A stretch of DNA of 64,000 nt from Dermacentor variabilis (lineage: Eukaryota; Arthropoda; Arachnida; Ixodida; Ixodidae). This document shows positions 9,464 to 20,496 of this stretch, one piece after another. The position numbers and the translations under genes are program-made. The stretch lies in the NCBI RefSeq assembly GCF_050947875.1, contig NC_134572.1, forward strand, positions 120,213,105 to 120,277,104, written 5' to 3'. The notes beneath the pieces were generated by a model. That model was not told where the DNA came from. It saw nothing but the letters and a program-made list of their open reading frames with translations, and made no database searches. Every line of letters starts with the position of its first letter. Position 1 is the stretch's first letter.

Positions 9464-9954
9464 GAAGAGTGCCGGGAATGAGGCAAAGAGTGCTGCGCAT
9501 TAAAAATAAACCTATAATAGAAGCAGTTGGCTCATCCAATGAGGTACAAGCAAGGTAACACTCGTATTGTAGTAATTTATTATTAGGCTTCAAGGGAAAT
9601 TCAGGGCGCCCACAGAGGGCTCGTTGCATAGAAAAGTGATATTGACCACGCCATCTCATACCGGCGGTCCCCGCCCAACCAGAACCGTTGCCGTGTTCCC
9701 CTTAAAAGCTTGGCTATAAAGGAAAGCAGGAAGGTGATTGAGCCTCTAGTTGATGTTGATGAAGGACAAAATCTTCACGAAAGAGCTCGGAGTGAAAAAC
9801 GTCGTGCATAAACCATCTAATTTCTTCTGAGAAGTCCGAAACATCTCGATTGAAAGCATCTTCGTCTTCGACCAGAGGTGCAGTGTCTCAACGCCTTCGC
9901 CTGACAACGCCAGCTGTCACTAGGGACGAATCCGAGAACACTCCCATCAGCGCT
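9464..9954. other. Unassigned DNA
   Basis: No coding motif or repeat structure recognised. Confidence 0.4.
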
Positions 9955-10195
9955 GGTACAGTGCAGGGATAGCACCGGTAGCGGCACCACCACTACCACT
10001 CATACAACTGGCAAAAGTACCACCAGACGCACCGGTACCGAACGGTATACTACCACCGGCACCACTGCTACCGCACGATAGTACCACTGGTGTCAGTACC
10101 ACTAGTACGCCGGTACCGATACCAACGGGAGTATCGGTACCATACGGAGGTGCCGTCGGTGCCGGTGCCAAAGAGCGTACCGGCACAGCAGTAGC
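9955..10195. repeat. Degenerate ACC/GGTACC-rich tract
   Basis: About 240 bp made largely of CACCGGTAC, ACCACC and GGTACC words in irregular order. The minus-strand frame is Gly-Thr-Ser-rich for this reason and is unlikely to be a gene. Confidence 0.7.
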
Positions 10196-10339
10196 AGATA
10201 TATCTATGGGATCGGCGCACATTTTTAGACTTCGCTATGTATGCGAAAGAAAGAGGCTCGAAACATATAGAAGCTACCAGCACTCGGTGCACTTTGTACA
10301 CATCGCGGATCGCTTTCAAAATATGGGCGCCCGCTTGCA

Positions 10340-10715
10340 GTGCCCTACGCAGCAGCCGCCCGAGTATAACACCCCGCCCCCGTCCCTGCCATCTCTCCGA
10401 TCTCTCCATCACACGCGACGGAAGACGGCGCGCTTTCTCCCGCTTTCGTGTTTCGCGCGCGCGAAATTGAGCCGCGATCGTCGGCTGACCTTCGCAAGCT
10501 CTCGCTCGCACATACAGCGTATACTGCGCGGCGACGGTGTCATCGCCCTTGGACTCTATACGGGGCATCACGGCGGCGTCGACGACAAAAAGTCGCAGTT
10601 TCGCCCGAAAGGCGAATCATCGGTTGCGATTGCAAATCAGCAGACAGCCATAAGAAGTAAGGATAGCATTTTTATCAGTCGTATCAACTTGTAAACATTC
10701 GCTCACTAACTAAAT
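10340..10715 (+). repeat. Dispersed repeat family R1, copy a
   Basis: Shares CCCTTGGACTCTATACGG and GCATCACGGC with the next copy. Shares GTAAACATTCGCT, plus a block containing CAGTTT, CGCCCGA and AGGCGAA, with 29013-29146. CpG-rich, non-coding, unknown class. Possibly a non-autonomous DNA element or an LTR fragment. Confidence 0.6.
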
Positions 10716-11130
10716 TAACAAGCATGGTGTCACGCACGCACAGGAAACATGAAAGCCTGATATTCGATCACAGCGGAAATTCGCTGTCAAAACGCTGGAG
10801 TGAAGAAGCGCGGCAGCAGCAGCGAGATAATTTACCTTCATGCTGTCTACCGCTTCAATGCAAACTGAGCGCGGAGAAAACAGAGCGCGCACAAGGATAC
10901 AAACCGCCGACTCACCTAGACTCTGCCCCAACGGCAAATCGCTATCAAGATACGGCCATGCGAGAATGCGCAGCCGCCACATGCGCAGTTGCAACCGGCA
11001 TATAACGCCGCCCACCATTCCTCCCCTCCCTCCCCTCCCCTTGGACTTCATACGGAACATCACGCCGACGCCGATGGCATAAATGCGCCTGGTGTGTTCC
11101 TATAAATGTTGTCGCAATAAAATGTGGCAC
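10716..11130 (+). repeat. Dispersed repeat family R1, copy b
   Basis: Begins after the 3' part of copy a and repeats its middle section (CCCCTTGGACTTCATACGG, then ACATCACGCCGACGCCG). It ends near CGCAATAAAATG, a possible polyadenylation signal. Direct orientation relative to copy a. Confidence 0.55.
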
Positions 11131-11240
11131 GACAGCCAGAAGGCGCGAAACATTGCGCGGTGTCGGCGCTTCGGCTTCGGCTGAGCGTGAATATGTTAAC
11201 TTACTAAAACCTCAACTTCACAATACTAAAGCCTGTAAGA

Positions 11241-11380
11241 GGGGAGGAGGAGGAGGAGGAAAGAAAATTAGGAAGGCAGGGATGGATAACCAGAAGTGCG
11301 TCTAGTTGACTGGGGGAAGGGAAACGGGAGTAGAGAGGTGATAGAGAAAGAGAGAAAGAGAGAGGAAGAAATGATGCGGT
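11241..11380. repeat. Purine-rich low-complexity tract
   Basis: GGAGGAGGAGGAGG, then AGAGAAAGAGAGAAAGAGAG. No other content. Confidence 0.8.
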
Positions 11381-14220
11381 GAGTTCGCGTATGCGCGCAG
11401 GTTCATCGCTAAGTCAAACACGTTCACGCAGGTCACTCGTCCTCGAGAAACAGAAAAGTGCCTTCGCAGCCTTGTGGGTCGACGAGCGATGGAAACAGCG
11501 CTCGAAAAGCCCCTAAGACAAGAAAACAAGCCCCCGCTTACCAGAAAACAGCCAAAGACGCAAGCAAAGAAACAAATAAACAATGAAAAGTGATAGCATG
11601 GTTTAGCGTTCTGCTGAAGATCCTTGTGCGCACACGGCTGCACAATGTTAACGCTACTGTTTGCTCGCATAATAGTGATGTCACGAAGGAAAGGCGAAAC
11701 GCTGCCTTGGCTCCTCTACAGCGCCGATTGAGCAGATCGTGGCAGGGCGTTCACTTGGCTTCGTCGCTTTTGCAGACAAGCGCCCTGCGTGTCTCTGGCC
11801 GGAAGCCTTTAAACCTCAATGCGCGAGGGCCGCGCATGCAGTGTCAATACCGCGACAGCACGATGGTGGCGGCAGAGAAAATGCGCCCCGAGCATCTGCG
11901 TAATTGTCATAGCAATATTAAACATATTTTAGCTCAAGATACTTTTTTCACGTTGGGTGACGCACGAACACACATACACAAAGTAAACGTGTTCAGCGCA
12001 ATTTCAGAATAAGCGAAGAGCTCAGTTCACTAACAGAAGTGAGCGAAAAAGAATATAATGCACCGTGCAGCACGTGGAAGTATCCACGTATATGAACTCC
12101 GTCCGAGGATAGCACCAAATATCGCTTCTATACACAAAAGTGCTGAGCCTGCTAAGGCGACGTAATAGGATGAGAGCACCATAGCCTCTGCTGAGCATCG
12201 TGCAATATTTACACTTTGCTTCTCTCGCAGAGAGAATTAACAGGCGAAGAAAATGGACAGCTGCCCTAGCGAACAGCGTGCTGCTAGGCTAATTTGCGTA
12301 ATGGGGAGTGTACAGTGAAGCTCCGTACACTTTCTATTTTTTTTTGTTTATGCAAACGGCCTTTCCTTTCGATACAAACGCATGCTGCATTTTCTAAGGG
12401 CGCCCATTAATTATCTTTTCATCACTGCTTACAAAACAGCGAGGAAACTTAGCCGGTAGCACTGCTTGAAGAACCGGTTCCATGGATAACTTTTACTGTG
12501 TTTTTTTTCCCCCGTGCTTATGCATTCTGAATATCGTAGCAGGACCCGGCGACGCACCCCCAGCAAAATTCAACGGTTCGTGTGATTTCGCCGCATAAAT
12601 TGCTAGCCCCCTTCGGGCACTCGCTTCCAGACGACGAAGTTTCCAAAAGCCCGTCGACCGAGGTGAATTACAAATTTTCAAAATTCGCCGTATGTGGCGC
12701 CTGCCACTGTTCTCGATGTTAACGCATGCATTAGTAAGAAAACTGCGGCTTAAATGTTTCGTAAGAGATTGAAGGCTTTTTCCTGCCTATTCTAGATTGG
12801 CACTTGACGCAACCTTGCGAGCATGAAAAGCAGGCGCTTTCAAAGCGCTTCAACGGGCTCTGTAACACGTTTCAACAGCTCGTTCAGGCATGGCATTATA
12901 CAAGCGACTTTCCACAGCCTGGTACTCTAGAGCGACCGTGCTACATTGTTTTATTAATTTCGTTTTTTACTCACGAGCCAGTCAACATACTAGGGCGATA
13001 ACTTCTATAAGACCGCCAAAGTTGGCTTTATTATATTTATGTAGGCGTAGGGTGCTTTGACAAATGAAAAAAGTTAAACCATGCGGTAAAAGTTCACCTT
13101 CCCCCCCAAAAATAAAGAAATGCAATAAATATGAAAAGAGCGACCTGGGGCTTTTCAGAACATCTTTAATATTCCAAGATATGTCTTTCTTCAGTGCTAC
13201 ACGATGCGTGTTGTCATCGGCCTGTCTACTGCAATATTAGTGATGAAAGGCACTACACAGAACACATGTATATACACAGCGAAAAATTTATTGGCTATCT
13301 ACACGCTGCGAGCTTCATTACGCTTTAATTACTGGAAAGCACAAGAGACCGCTTAGAGACATAATCACCACTGATTAAAAGAACAATGTGTAAAATAAAG
13401 CATTCTGCAATATGCTTTATGCTAAATTCGCAACGCACCACATCCAGACGTTTGTGTTTGAGTTCATCGTTTCTATATGCGAGCTCGGTTTGTCACCGCC
13501 GTTAAAAAAAGTGAACGAAAAATTTCAAACAATGTACTCCAACTGCATAAGTACCTCCGTAACATTTATGTGCCTTAAGTTGAACTTTTATATACTCTCG
13601 CTAAATTTCGTAAAGCTTAAGACACCACGAAATCTCACCATGGTTTGCCTGCTAAACGCCGCAGCAAACGCTGACATCGCAGTGTGAAGACTCAACCAGC
13701 ACCTGGCTTTCTCAGCGAATTTACTATTGTGAAAATAGACACAACTGCCAAAACCTGAGGTGGCTGCATTCATATCATTGAGGCAATCATATTTACGCTT
13801 CTTTCTTCTAAGTACGAGGCTTGGCAGCGTAGAAACTGAAGTAGCCTGAAACTGAACCAAAACATTACGAGAAAGTGATAGCTCTAAAAACTGACATTAT
13901 TTTAATATGGGCAACGTGAGCACCTACGCTTCGGACGGATGTTATCTTCTTTTGAAGTTCTTTTTAAATAGGAGAACTCTAGATTGGCATATAAAGGGCA
14001 CTTACAACTAACAAACGCCAACAGCCCAAGAGCCAATAAAGACAGCAAGGACAACATAGGGGAAATTACTTGTACTTAATAATTCAAATGAAGAATTGGT
14101 AAAATAACAGGAATGAAAATAGATTTTTCGTATCAGTGTGCGCGGTGCTCATAGAAAAATATGGGCCGATCCCGAAGACAGTGCAAAGAAGCGGGAAGCG
14201 CACAGTGTTATGCTTCACCG
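11381..14220. other. Unassigned intergenic DNA, 2.8 kb
   Basis: No recognisable coding region, RNA gene or structured repeat. The longest frames (122-140 codons at 11.3-12.0 kb) lack motifs and overlap on both strands. Confidence 0.5.
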
Positions 14221-14345
14221 AGAGGCATCGCACGACGTCATCAGGTGACATCATGACATGACGAAGACGTCATCGCGTGACGTAACGTTTGACCTGAGTA
14301 CGTATCAGATTACGTCATCAGACGATACCGTCACGTGACGATGAT
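14221..14345. repeat. GACGTCA-rich degenerate repeat
   Basis: About 125 bp densely packed with variants of ACGTCATC, GTGACGT and GACATCATGACA. The words resemble cAMP-response elements, but their repetition suggests a decayed tandem array. Confidence 0.7.
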
Positions 14346-15250
14346 GTTATTCTCGTATATTCGAATTACAATCCGCAGCTATCATATCTGCAGCTAGTGT
14401 GCAAGTGCTACTTTACGAATTTTCTGACGCAATTTGCTTGCGCTTGGCAGAGATGCCTAGGAGACTGAGGATGTATGCTGCAGTGGCGCACACCTACGTG
14501 CGTGCGTAACATACACGTGCGCACACTGTATCTGTCCTTAATGCGTGGGCGCTCTGCCTGTTGCATGAGTCGCACAGCACGTGCTACGACCGTAATCGGC
14601 ATTATGGCTAACACTGTCCAAAAAGCGTACCTCCGCCTAGCGGCCATGGCCACTCAAACAGGTTTGAAACGGTAGCTGGAAGAGGGCCTTGTCTTTTAGT
14701 TTCCGCGCAACAGAAATACGTTTTTCCCACAAACTGGAATTACAATCGGAAGCTGTCATGTCTGCATCTTGTGTGTAAGTCGTACTTTACGAATTCGGTG
14801 ACGCAGTTTACATTGAAAAATTGAATTAGTTCAATAAGGCACTTGCGCTTGGCAGAGGGCCTTGAGGAATAAGCATGTATGCTGCACTTCCGCACACGTA
14901 TTTGCGGGCCTGACGCACAGTCACCCGCAAAAGTTTACTGGGCACGGGGTTTCAAGACAAATGCGGATCTCTGCTCTGTTAAGGCGTAGCGCTTCTAGTT
15001 TAATGGATTACAGCGTAGTCTGCAAAAACTGCTAAGGATCAAAGCTTTTTATTAGAGGCTACGTGCAGTCTTCGTGGTAATTTAGCTCTTCCACAAATCC
15101 GGCGTCTCGTAAACTTTTGCGGGTGACTGTACGTCGCTTGTGGTGGTGCTACTTGTATAACGTCGTCTAATGTCGGTAGTGCTTGTCTAACGTCGGCATC
15201 AGCTTCGCTGTGCATCCACTTTCACAGGCTGGAGTGGAGGCGGGTTCTTT
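14346..15250 (+). repeat. Composite dispersed repeat R2, copy a, with two internal units
   Basis: A unit beginning near GAATTACAATCC (14363) recurs near GAATTACAATCGG (14738). Each contains a CTGCAGCT/CTGCATCT motif, TACTTTACGAATT, CTTGCGCTTGGCAGAG and TATGCTGCA in the same order. The linker GGTTTGAAACGGTAGCTGGAAG precedes the second unit in the form GGTTTGAAACGG. The same arrangement, with the same right flank (GGAGTGGAGGCGGG here, GGTATGGAGGCAG there), occurs at 48960-49640. Non-coding, unknown class. Confidence 0.7.
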
Positions 15251-15784
15251 TTTTTTTCTTTTGGTAATGTGGCGGCAACTAGGGCTCATTGCTCAGCAGC
15301 CGTGCAAGTTTACATTTCCTGCACGTTCACAGCACTTTTTATGTCAGTGTCCGTGACGTATTTCTGTACCGATTTGATATTTGTTGATAAGCGATGAGGC
15401 AACTAACGACTGGGAGTTGTCGCAGTGCTGTGGAGTCGACACGAAATAAACCAACCCCTGCAGTCGTTCGGATGCGTTCGAACGGACCCCGGACGGCCTG
15501 CCGCTGGTGACATTGTCGCACCGACAACAATTCTAAAGCAGTTCGTGCGCTTACACTTTCCTTGTTGTATTAAAAATAATAGTAAGATTGTTGCGCGCCT
15601 CAAGGAAATTGAGTTCACCAAGCACCCGCCCCGAGGTTGTTCCCACTCGTCGAAGGTTAGGCCTAGTGTACTCGCTGAGCCTGTATACAGGCTATCAGCC
15701 CGTCCGGGCTCTGGAATAAGCAAGCTTAACGACAAAAAATCCCTCTATAGTTCAGCTTCCGCATCAGTGTTATTAAATAAAGCT
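15251..15784. other. Unassigned DNA leading into GT microsatellite
   Basis: A plus frame from 15425 is open but has no motif. The block ends ATTAAATAAAGCTG followed by (GT)n. A retroelement 3' end with a simple-repeat tail would look like this, but no protein supports it. Confidence 0.35.
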
Positions 15785-15893
15785 GTGTGTGTGTGTATGT
15801 GTGTGTGTGTGCGTGTGTGTGTGTGCGCGCGTGCGTGCGTGCGTGTGCGTGTGTGTGTGTGTGCGTGTGTGCGTGCGTGCGTGCGTGCGTGCG

Positions 15894-15925
<32 letters not shown>

Positions 15926-15937
15926 TGCGTGCGTGTC
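15785..15937. repeat. Compound (TG)n/(TGCG)n microsatellite
   Basis: About 150 bp of GTGTGTGT interrupted by GCGTGCGTGCGT blocks. The Cys-Val or His-Thr repeat frames across it are artefacts of the microsatellite. Confidence 0.97.
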
Positions 15938-16420
15938 AGCCCGAGAATCGAAGAACGCTGACGTGACGCATATGTATACGCTCTGTCGCTGAAGGCTGTC
16001 AGCCGCACTAACCGATGCTTCCATAACGGAGATACATGTAACAACACAGACTTGTCAATTCAAGCACATTGTGGAATTAAGAAAACGCAGCATTTACCTT
16101 ATGCGAAGAACAAGAAACGACTATCCAAATCAGCAGTAAAAGAACATACAGCGTCCTGGGTAAGCGGTTCACTTAATACTTTTTTCGAAGTTAACATACC
16201 CATCGTAAAAGAAAATCAGGTTTTGCCGTTACATAGAAGGCATACATTCAATACGGACTACACATATTTCTTTCTGATAAAGGCAAAAGGTTTACTTCTC
16301 GATCCAAAGCGAATCTGCCATGTCTGTGCGAGACATGGTAGATGAAACCAGATACTGATACTGCGTCTTGGTGTTTACATTCTAGATTATTCATAAGTAA
16401 CTATGTTGCTTAGATGATAC
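15938..16420. other. Unassigned DNA upstream of Tx1-like remnant
   Basis: Possibly includes decayed upstream parts of the following LINE. No motif was seen. Confidence 0.35.
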
Positions 16421-18070
16421 TAAATTGCAGAAAGTGGATCTTTATCAGCCTATTTCCTTATCCAATCTGGATCATAATTTTTTTGCAAAAGTTTTAGCGA
16501 ACTATTTTAAAGTCGTGATAATGTCTGTGGTAGGTGATCATCAAAAAGGCAGCATCAGAGGCCGTTCTATCCAGATCAACATTCGCGCTGCGAGATCGGT
16601 GGCAGAGGGTGTAGCTGATGGGATTGGACAGGCAGCAATGGTATACAGCTATATTTGGGTAAAGCGTTTAACAGGGTAAATCACTCGTTCCTGTTTAGTC
16701 TACTAGAACCTATACATATTGAATCCCGGCTCCTCAGAGATGTCCGAATGTTTCATGCTAATGGCTTGACGAGGCTGATAATGAACGGTTCTCTCTCTGA
16801 TTTGACTAGGTTTCTATCATCAGCAAGACAAGGATGACCTAAGTCAGCGCTTCTGTTCGGCTTGTATTTAGAGCCACTTTGTATGCGCTGTCTGAAAGAA
16901 CAAAATTTCCAAGGGTTTAAGCTGCGGACTAATGAGATTCGTGTTTATGCAGACGACGTGGTCTTTGTTTGCACTGATAAGGTGAGTGTGAAGACCACTC
17001 TTGCAATTGCTGAAGATTTTTGCTAGCCTTCTAGTGCTAGCACCAACCTTGTAAAAAGTTCAGGTTTTTGGTTAGGGTTATGGGCCATATTGCCATTACA
17101 ATATGCAGGCATTCAATGGAAAAAGATCGTCGATATTTGGAAGTACCTCTCTCACAGTGTCGAAATAGCAATACTCATTGGTCGGGATAAGTTTAAAAAC
17201 ATACGACGTAAAGTGAATTCATGGGGAGGGCGGAATTTCTCAAAGTTCAGTTGTGCTGTAGTGTGCAATGTACTCTTAGTTTCCCATCTCAAGTATGTGC
17301 TAGGAGTGCTGCACTGCTCACGGTTTCACATTCACGCACTGCATCATGTGTTTGCAACATTTATTTGGAGCTCGTCTTGTAAATCGATGCGGTGCGATAA
17401 TCTATTCCTCCCCCTTGAACGTGGTGGCCTAGGATTAGTCGATCTCTTCGTAAGGCAAATTGTTTCTCGCCTGTTTTTCTTTCGAGACAGTGATCATTCG
17501 TTTTTGCGTGATATGTTGCAAAACCAATTAGATGATAACCTTCCTAATGTAGTACTTTCCTCAGACGCCAAAGATGTCCCACAGGCTTCTTGTAGATTTC
17601 TTCAGGAGGTCGTTGAATCATTCTTTTTCTTCCAAGGTATATTAAGCGTGGAGTAGATTTTTTCTTCGAGTAAAAAAGTAATTTCTGCTGCACTAGTGTA
17701 CTCAATTTTCCCAAATAGTTTGTATCGTGCGCCTTATTTAGGTGGGCCTTATGAGCTTGTACTTAGGCGAGTCCGCAAATTGTGTATACCTCCTGGAGTT
17801 AAAACATTTTTCTTTAAATTGCATTCGGAAATCATTTGTCTCAAAACTTGGTTAAACTAGATGGGCAGCTTTGGGCCATCTTACATGAACTGTCAACTCT
17901 TTCCAAGCGCCGAGACCACAGATCACTGTTTCATAGATTTAGAGATGCTATATTTTTGGGGAGACTCTCCAACGAAAGCGTAGAATGGATATTGACACCA
18001 CATCATACTCAGTTGGGTTTCTACCGTTTAAGGCTACTGGCGGTCTTCACTACTACACGTTCATAGAACT
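16421..18070 (+). pseudogene. Tx1/L1-like LINE reverse transcriptase remnant
   Basis: The plus strand carries, in three shifting frames, an ordered set of L1/Tx1-group reverse-transcriptase motifs. YQPISLSNLDHNFFAKVLAN begins at about 16441. GRSIQINIRAARSV follows near 16560, then a decayed aspartate box near KAFNRVNHS (16660), and YADDVVF with the catalytic YADD at 16946-16957. The C-terminal part (17090-17656) has WGGRNFSKFSCAVV, FATFIWSS and LPLERGGLGLVDL, typical downstream of the L1/Tx1 domain. Several frameshifts and stops show it is dead. The endonuclease and ORF1 are not visible. The assignment rests on motif order and the LANYFK and GGLGL signatures, and Tx1 against other L1-group clades cannot be settled by eye. 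Confidence 0.8.
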
Positions 18071-19267
18071 TGGTTTATACAGCCTCTGCATATCTAGACT
18101 GCGTGACCGCCATTCCCAAGTCGCCCGATCAACAAGTCTCCTATCGTGAAAATGCCGCTTACGTGAAAAGTGCGTACGCTGCACAGGAACCTCCGTATGA
18201 TTAGGCGCACTTGTTGGACGCACAAGTGTGTTTACCCGAATTTTGAATATGTAGCGATGTTCGCTCTGCAACATATTTTAAGTTTTATTTGCAGTGTAAT
18301 GAAGAGAAAAAAAATAGTCCGGCTTGGCGTAGTGGTGAAGTTCTCAGCTTGTGATCGCTGTAGGTAAGGAAATGATACCTCTTAGTAGTCGTTGCTGGTT
18401 TTAAAACTTTTTTTGCTGTTTTCTTTATTGCATTAACATGCTCTCCGTAGCTTTCTTCATCTAAAATAACATATACAGTAGCCAGGCGCCAAGCTTTCCT
18501 CGCTCTGGAGCCCCTTTTTGCACCAGTATCCAAGCGCCTTCCAGTATGCCGCGCCGGTCTAGCGCTCCAGCATCCAGCGCGCGACACTGGACCCATAATC
18601 CGGCATGGCACCGGACACTGGATTTTGCAATAGAGCTGGCAGCGCTTGCTACCCGGGAGTGCAAACAGCACGGAGTCACTCAGCACAGTTCCCCTGGTTC
18701 TCCCGCCGAGCGTTCCTTTTCGCGCCTTATTCCCAGCAGGCCCTTGCAACCGTTCCTGTGCACGAATTTGGGGTGCAGCGTGGCGTTCCGGCGGCTTCCG
18801 CTTCCCGCGCACGCTGCTCCGTTCTGCGCAATCTCTGTTAGCAGTGCCAAGAATTAAATTACCCGCTGTAGTTGCGATACACAAAACACCGAGGGTTGCT
18901 CGTTGACGCGAGCAACTCACTCGTTAGTGCTGTGAACGCTGCGTATAACCAGGATTATCCACATTGGCATTCGCCATTAGCATAACTTGCGAGTAGGACG
19001 CGCGACTGCTGGGCCGACAACGCGCAAACATTTGCATAATCTCGTTTTGGCAGTTTTCCCCCACCCTACTCGCTCCGTCAGCCATTCGTGCGACAAGGCT
19101 GTCAGCACGAAGCGCACAAGAATATTGGCACTAACGCCACCGGCGGAAACTCGCACCGGGTTACTTTGTGTCGAAGGCACAGCATTTAGGTGTTGGCATC
19201 AGTCCAGCATAGCCGCAGGCGATGTTTTTTTTTGTACTACTTCCGCGTGAAATATACCTAACCATGT
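18071..19267. other. Unassigned DNA with GC-rich block
   Basis: 18480-18850 is GC-rich and repeats words such as GACACTGGA and CCAGTATGC/CCAGCATCC. At 18318-18352 CTTGGCGTAGTGGTGAAG resembles a tRNA box A, but no box B follows. Frames of up to 211 codons on the minus strand lack motifs. Confidence 0.4.
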
Positions 19268-19274
19268 ATGGGCC

Positions 19275-19866
19275 TTCGAGAGAACCACGAGAAAGAGAAA
19301 GAGAGAATGAAACTTTTATTTTCTGAGACGGTATTCCGAGTCAGAACCCGGTTCCCCCTAGGTGGAAGGATTCCTTATTCCAAGAACCCTCTGGCTTGGG
19401 CTGCCTCCTTGGCCCGGGCGACGAGACTGCGTTGGTCGTCCAGGTCATCAGAGGAAAGCTTGGCTTCCCACATTTCAATTGCCGTATGGATCCGCGGTGA
19501 GTTGGGGCCACTCCGTGGTTGGGGCGCTCTACTTGTGCTTCTATGGGGCGGCCTTCTTTGGAGTCGTCTTGTGGAGCTTGTGATGTAGGGTCTGCAGATG
19601 TGTCACGCAGTGGGCATTCCTGGAGCAAGCATTGCAGGGTGTCTGGGACGTCGCAATGGGGCATGTGTACGTGTACGGCGTAGGATACAGTCTGTGCATG
19701 ATTATTCCGTGTACGTAGGTGTTGGTCTGTAGGCGGCTCAGGATGACTTCTTCCTCTTTGCTCAGATTCTGGTGTAGTGAACCGTGCGTTCTTCTGCTGA
19801 GTCGGTGGTCTTGCAGGAGCTCCGAGTACTTTAGGGCGACGTCATCAACGTTGGTAGCCGGCTAGC
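19275..19866 (-). mobile_element. I-type LINE 3' end, truncated
   Basis: Read on the minus strand, about 19870-19620 encodes LSKEEEVILSRLQTNTYVHG followed by a Tyr-Pro-rich stretch and a cysteine cluster (CPHCDVPDTLQCLLQEC). This aligns with the C-terminus of the complete I-type LINE ORF2 at 33549-37208 (LSRAEAVVLRQLQTGSL, then CRVC...H...C). The histidine of the finger is replaced by cysteine here, and frames shift afterwards. The fragment ends with a 3' UTR, AAAATAAAAG near 19313-19323, and a CT-rich tail (CATTCTCTCTTTCTC) at about 19283-19310. Only the last 600 bp were retained, which is the usual 5' truncation of LINE insertions. Confidence 0.8.
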
Positions 19867-20397
19867 GAACCACGAATAATGCTGTCATTAGAAACGTCGT
19901 GAGTTGTAGAAAAATGGATCAAATGCTCCATGTTGATGTGTCATGCTCCATTTTGGTCCTCTATTGATAACGTTAAAAGAGGTAGCAACTGCTTATTAGG
20001 GAGAACGCGAGATAGCACTTGCTGCGAAAATCGGTTGCTCGAAATCTGTTGCCCCACGGCAACACCGTTACTCGATAAGCTTATAAAGGTTCACATATTC
20101 GTCACTTCGGGTGAGAAAGATCTCTGCTTGCGGGCGCCTGGTATGACGTAGGCATCGACATTGACTGCGAGTCTTTTGTCGTGGGGTTTCCGAGGCATTC
20201 GAAGACAGGTTCTTCTTTTAGCACGAACCAAGCATAAAGTGCTGACAACTAGACATCTTGCTCCTCAAGAAACTGACGGCAGGCTATCTCTCACAGGACA
20301 CCAGATATTCATTCAAAACTGCAGAATATATATGCAGATCCGACGTACATTTTTTAATCTGTGTGAAATGAAGCTTTCGTGAAGTGGTTAACGAAAT
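19867..20397. other. Unassigned DNA
   Basis: No coding motif or repeat recognised. Confidence 0.4.
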
Positions 20398-20496
20398 GCC
20401 AACGTTTCGATAGGAGGACCTATCTTCGTCAAAGGCGAATGTTTTTACGAACATAGGCGTTTGACGAAGATACGCCCTCCTACTGAAACGTCGGCC
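20398..20496. repeat. Inverted pair of Penelope-like, hammerhead-like motifs
   Basis: 20398-20433 and 20461-20496 are imperfect inverted repeats of about 36 bp separated by about 27 bp. On the minus strand the left arm reads TTTGACGAAGATAGG, then TCCTCCTATCGAAACG. This gives a TGACGA box, a 6-bp stem (GATAGG with CCTATC) and a GAAAC box, the order found in a hammerhead ribozyme core. The plus-strand right arm has the same boxes with a weaker stem. I recall such motifs in Penelope-like retroelements. One extra A between TGACGA and the stem, and a T for the first C of the CUGANGA box, weaken the case for catalysis. Confidence 0.5.

Noticed and set aside
10068..10694. Coding genes of 162-167 codons on both strands
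   Set aside because: They overlap the ACC-rich tract and dispersed repeat R1 and have low-complexity compositions.
15420..15784. LTR or LINE 3' end before the GT repeat
   Set aside because: Only an ATTAAATAAAG word supports it. No coding sequence, duplication or second copy was found.
15745..16047. Cys-Val and His-Thr repeat proteins
   Set aside because: Translation of the TG/TGCG microsatellite.
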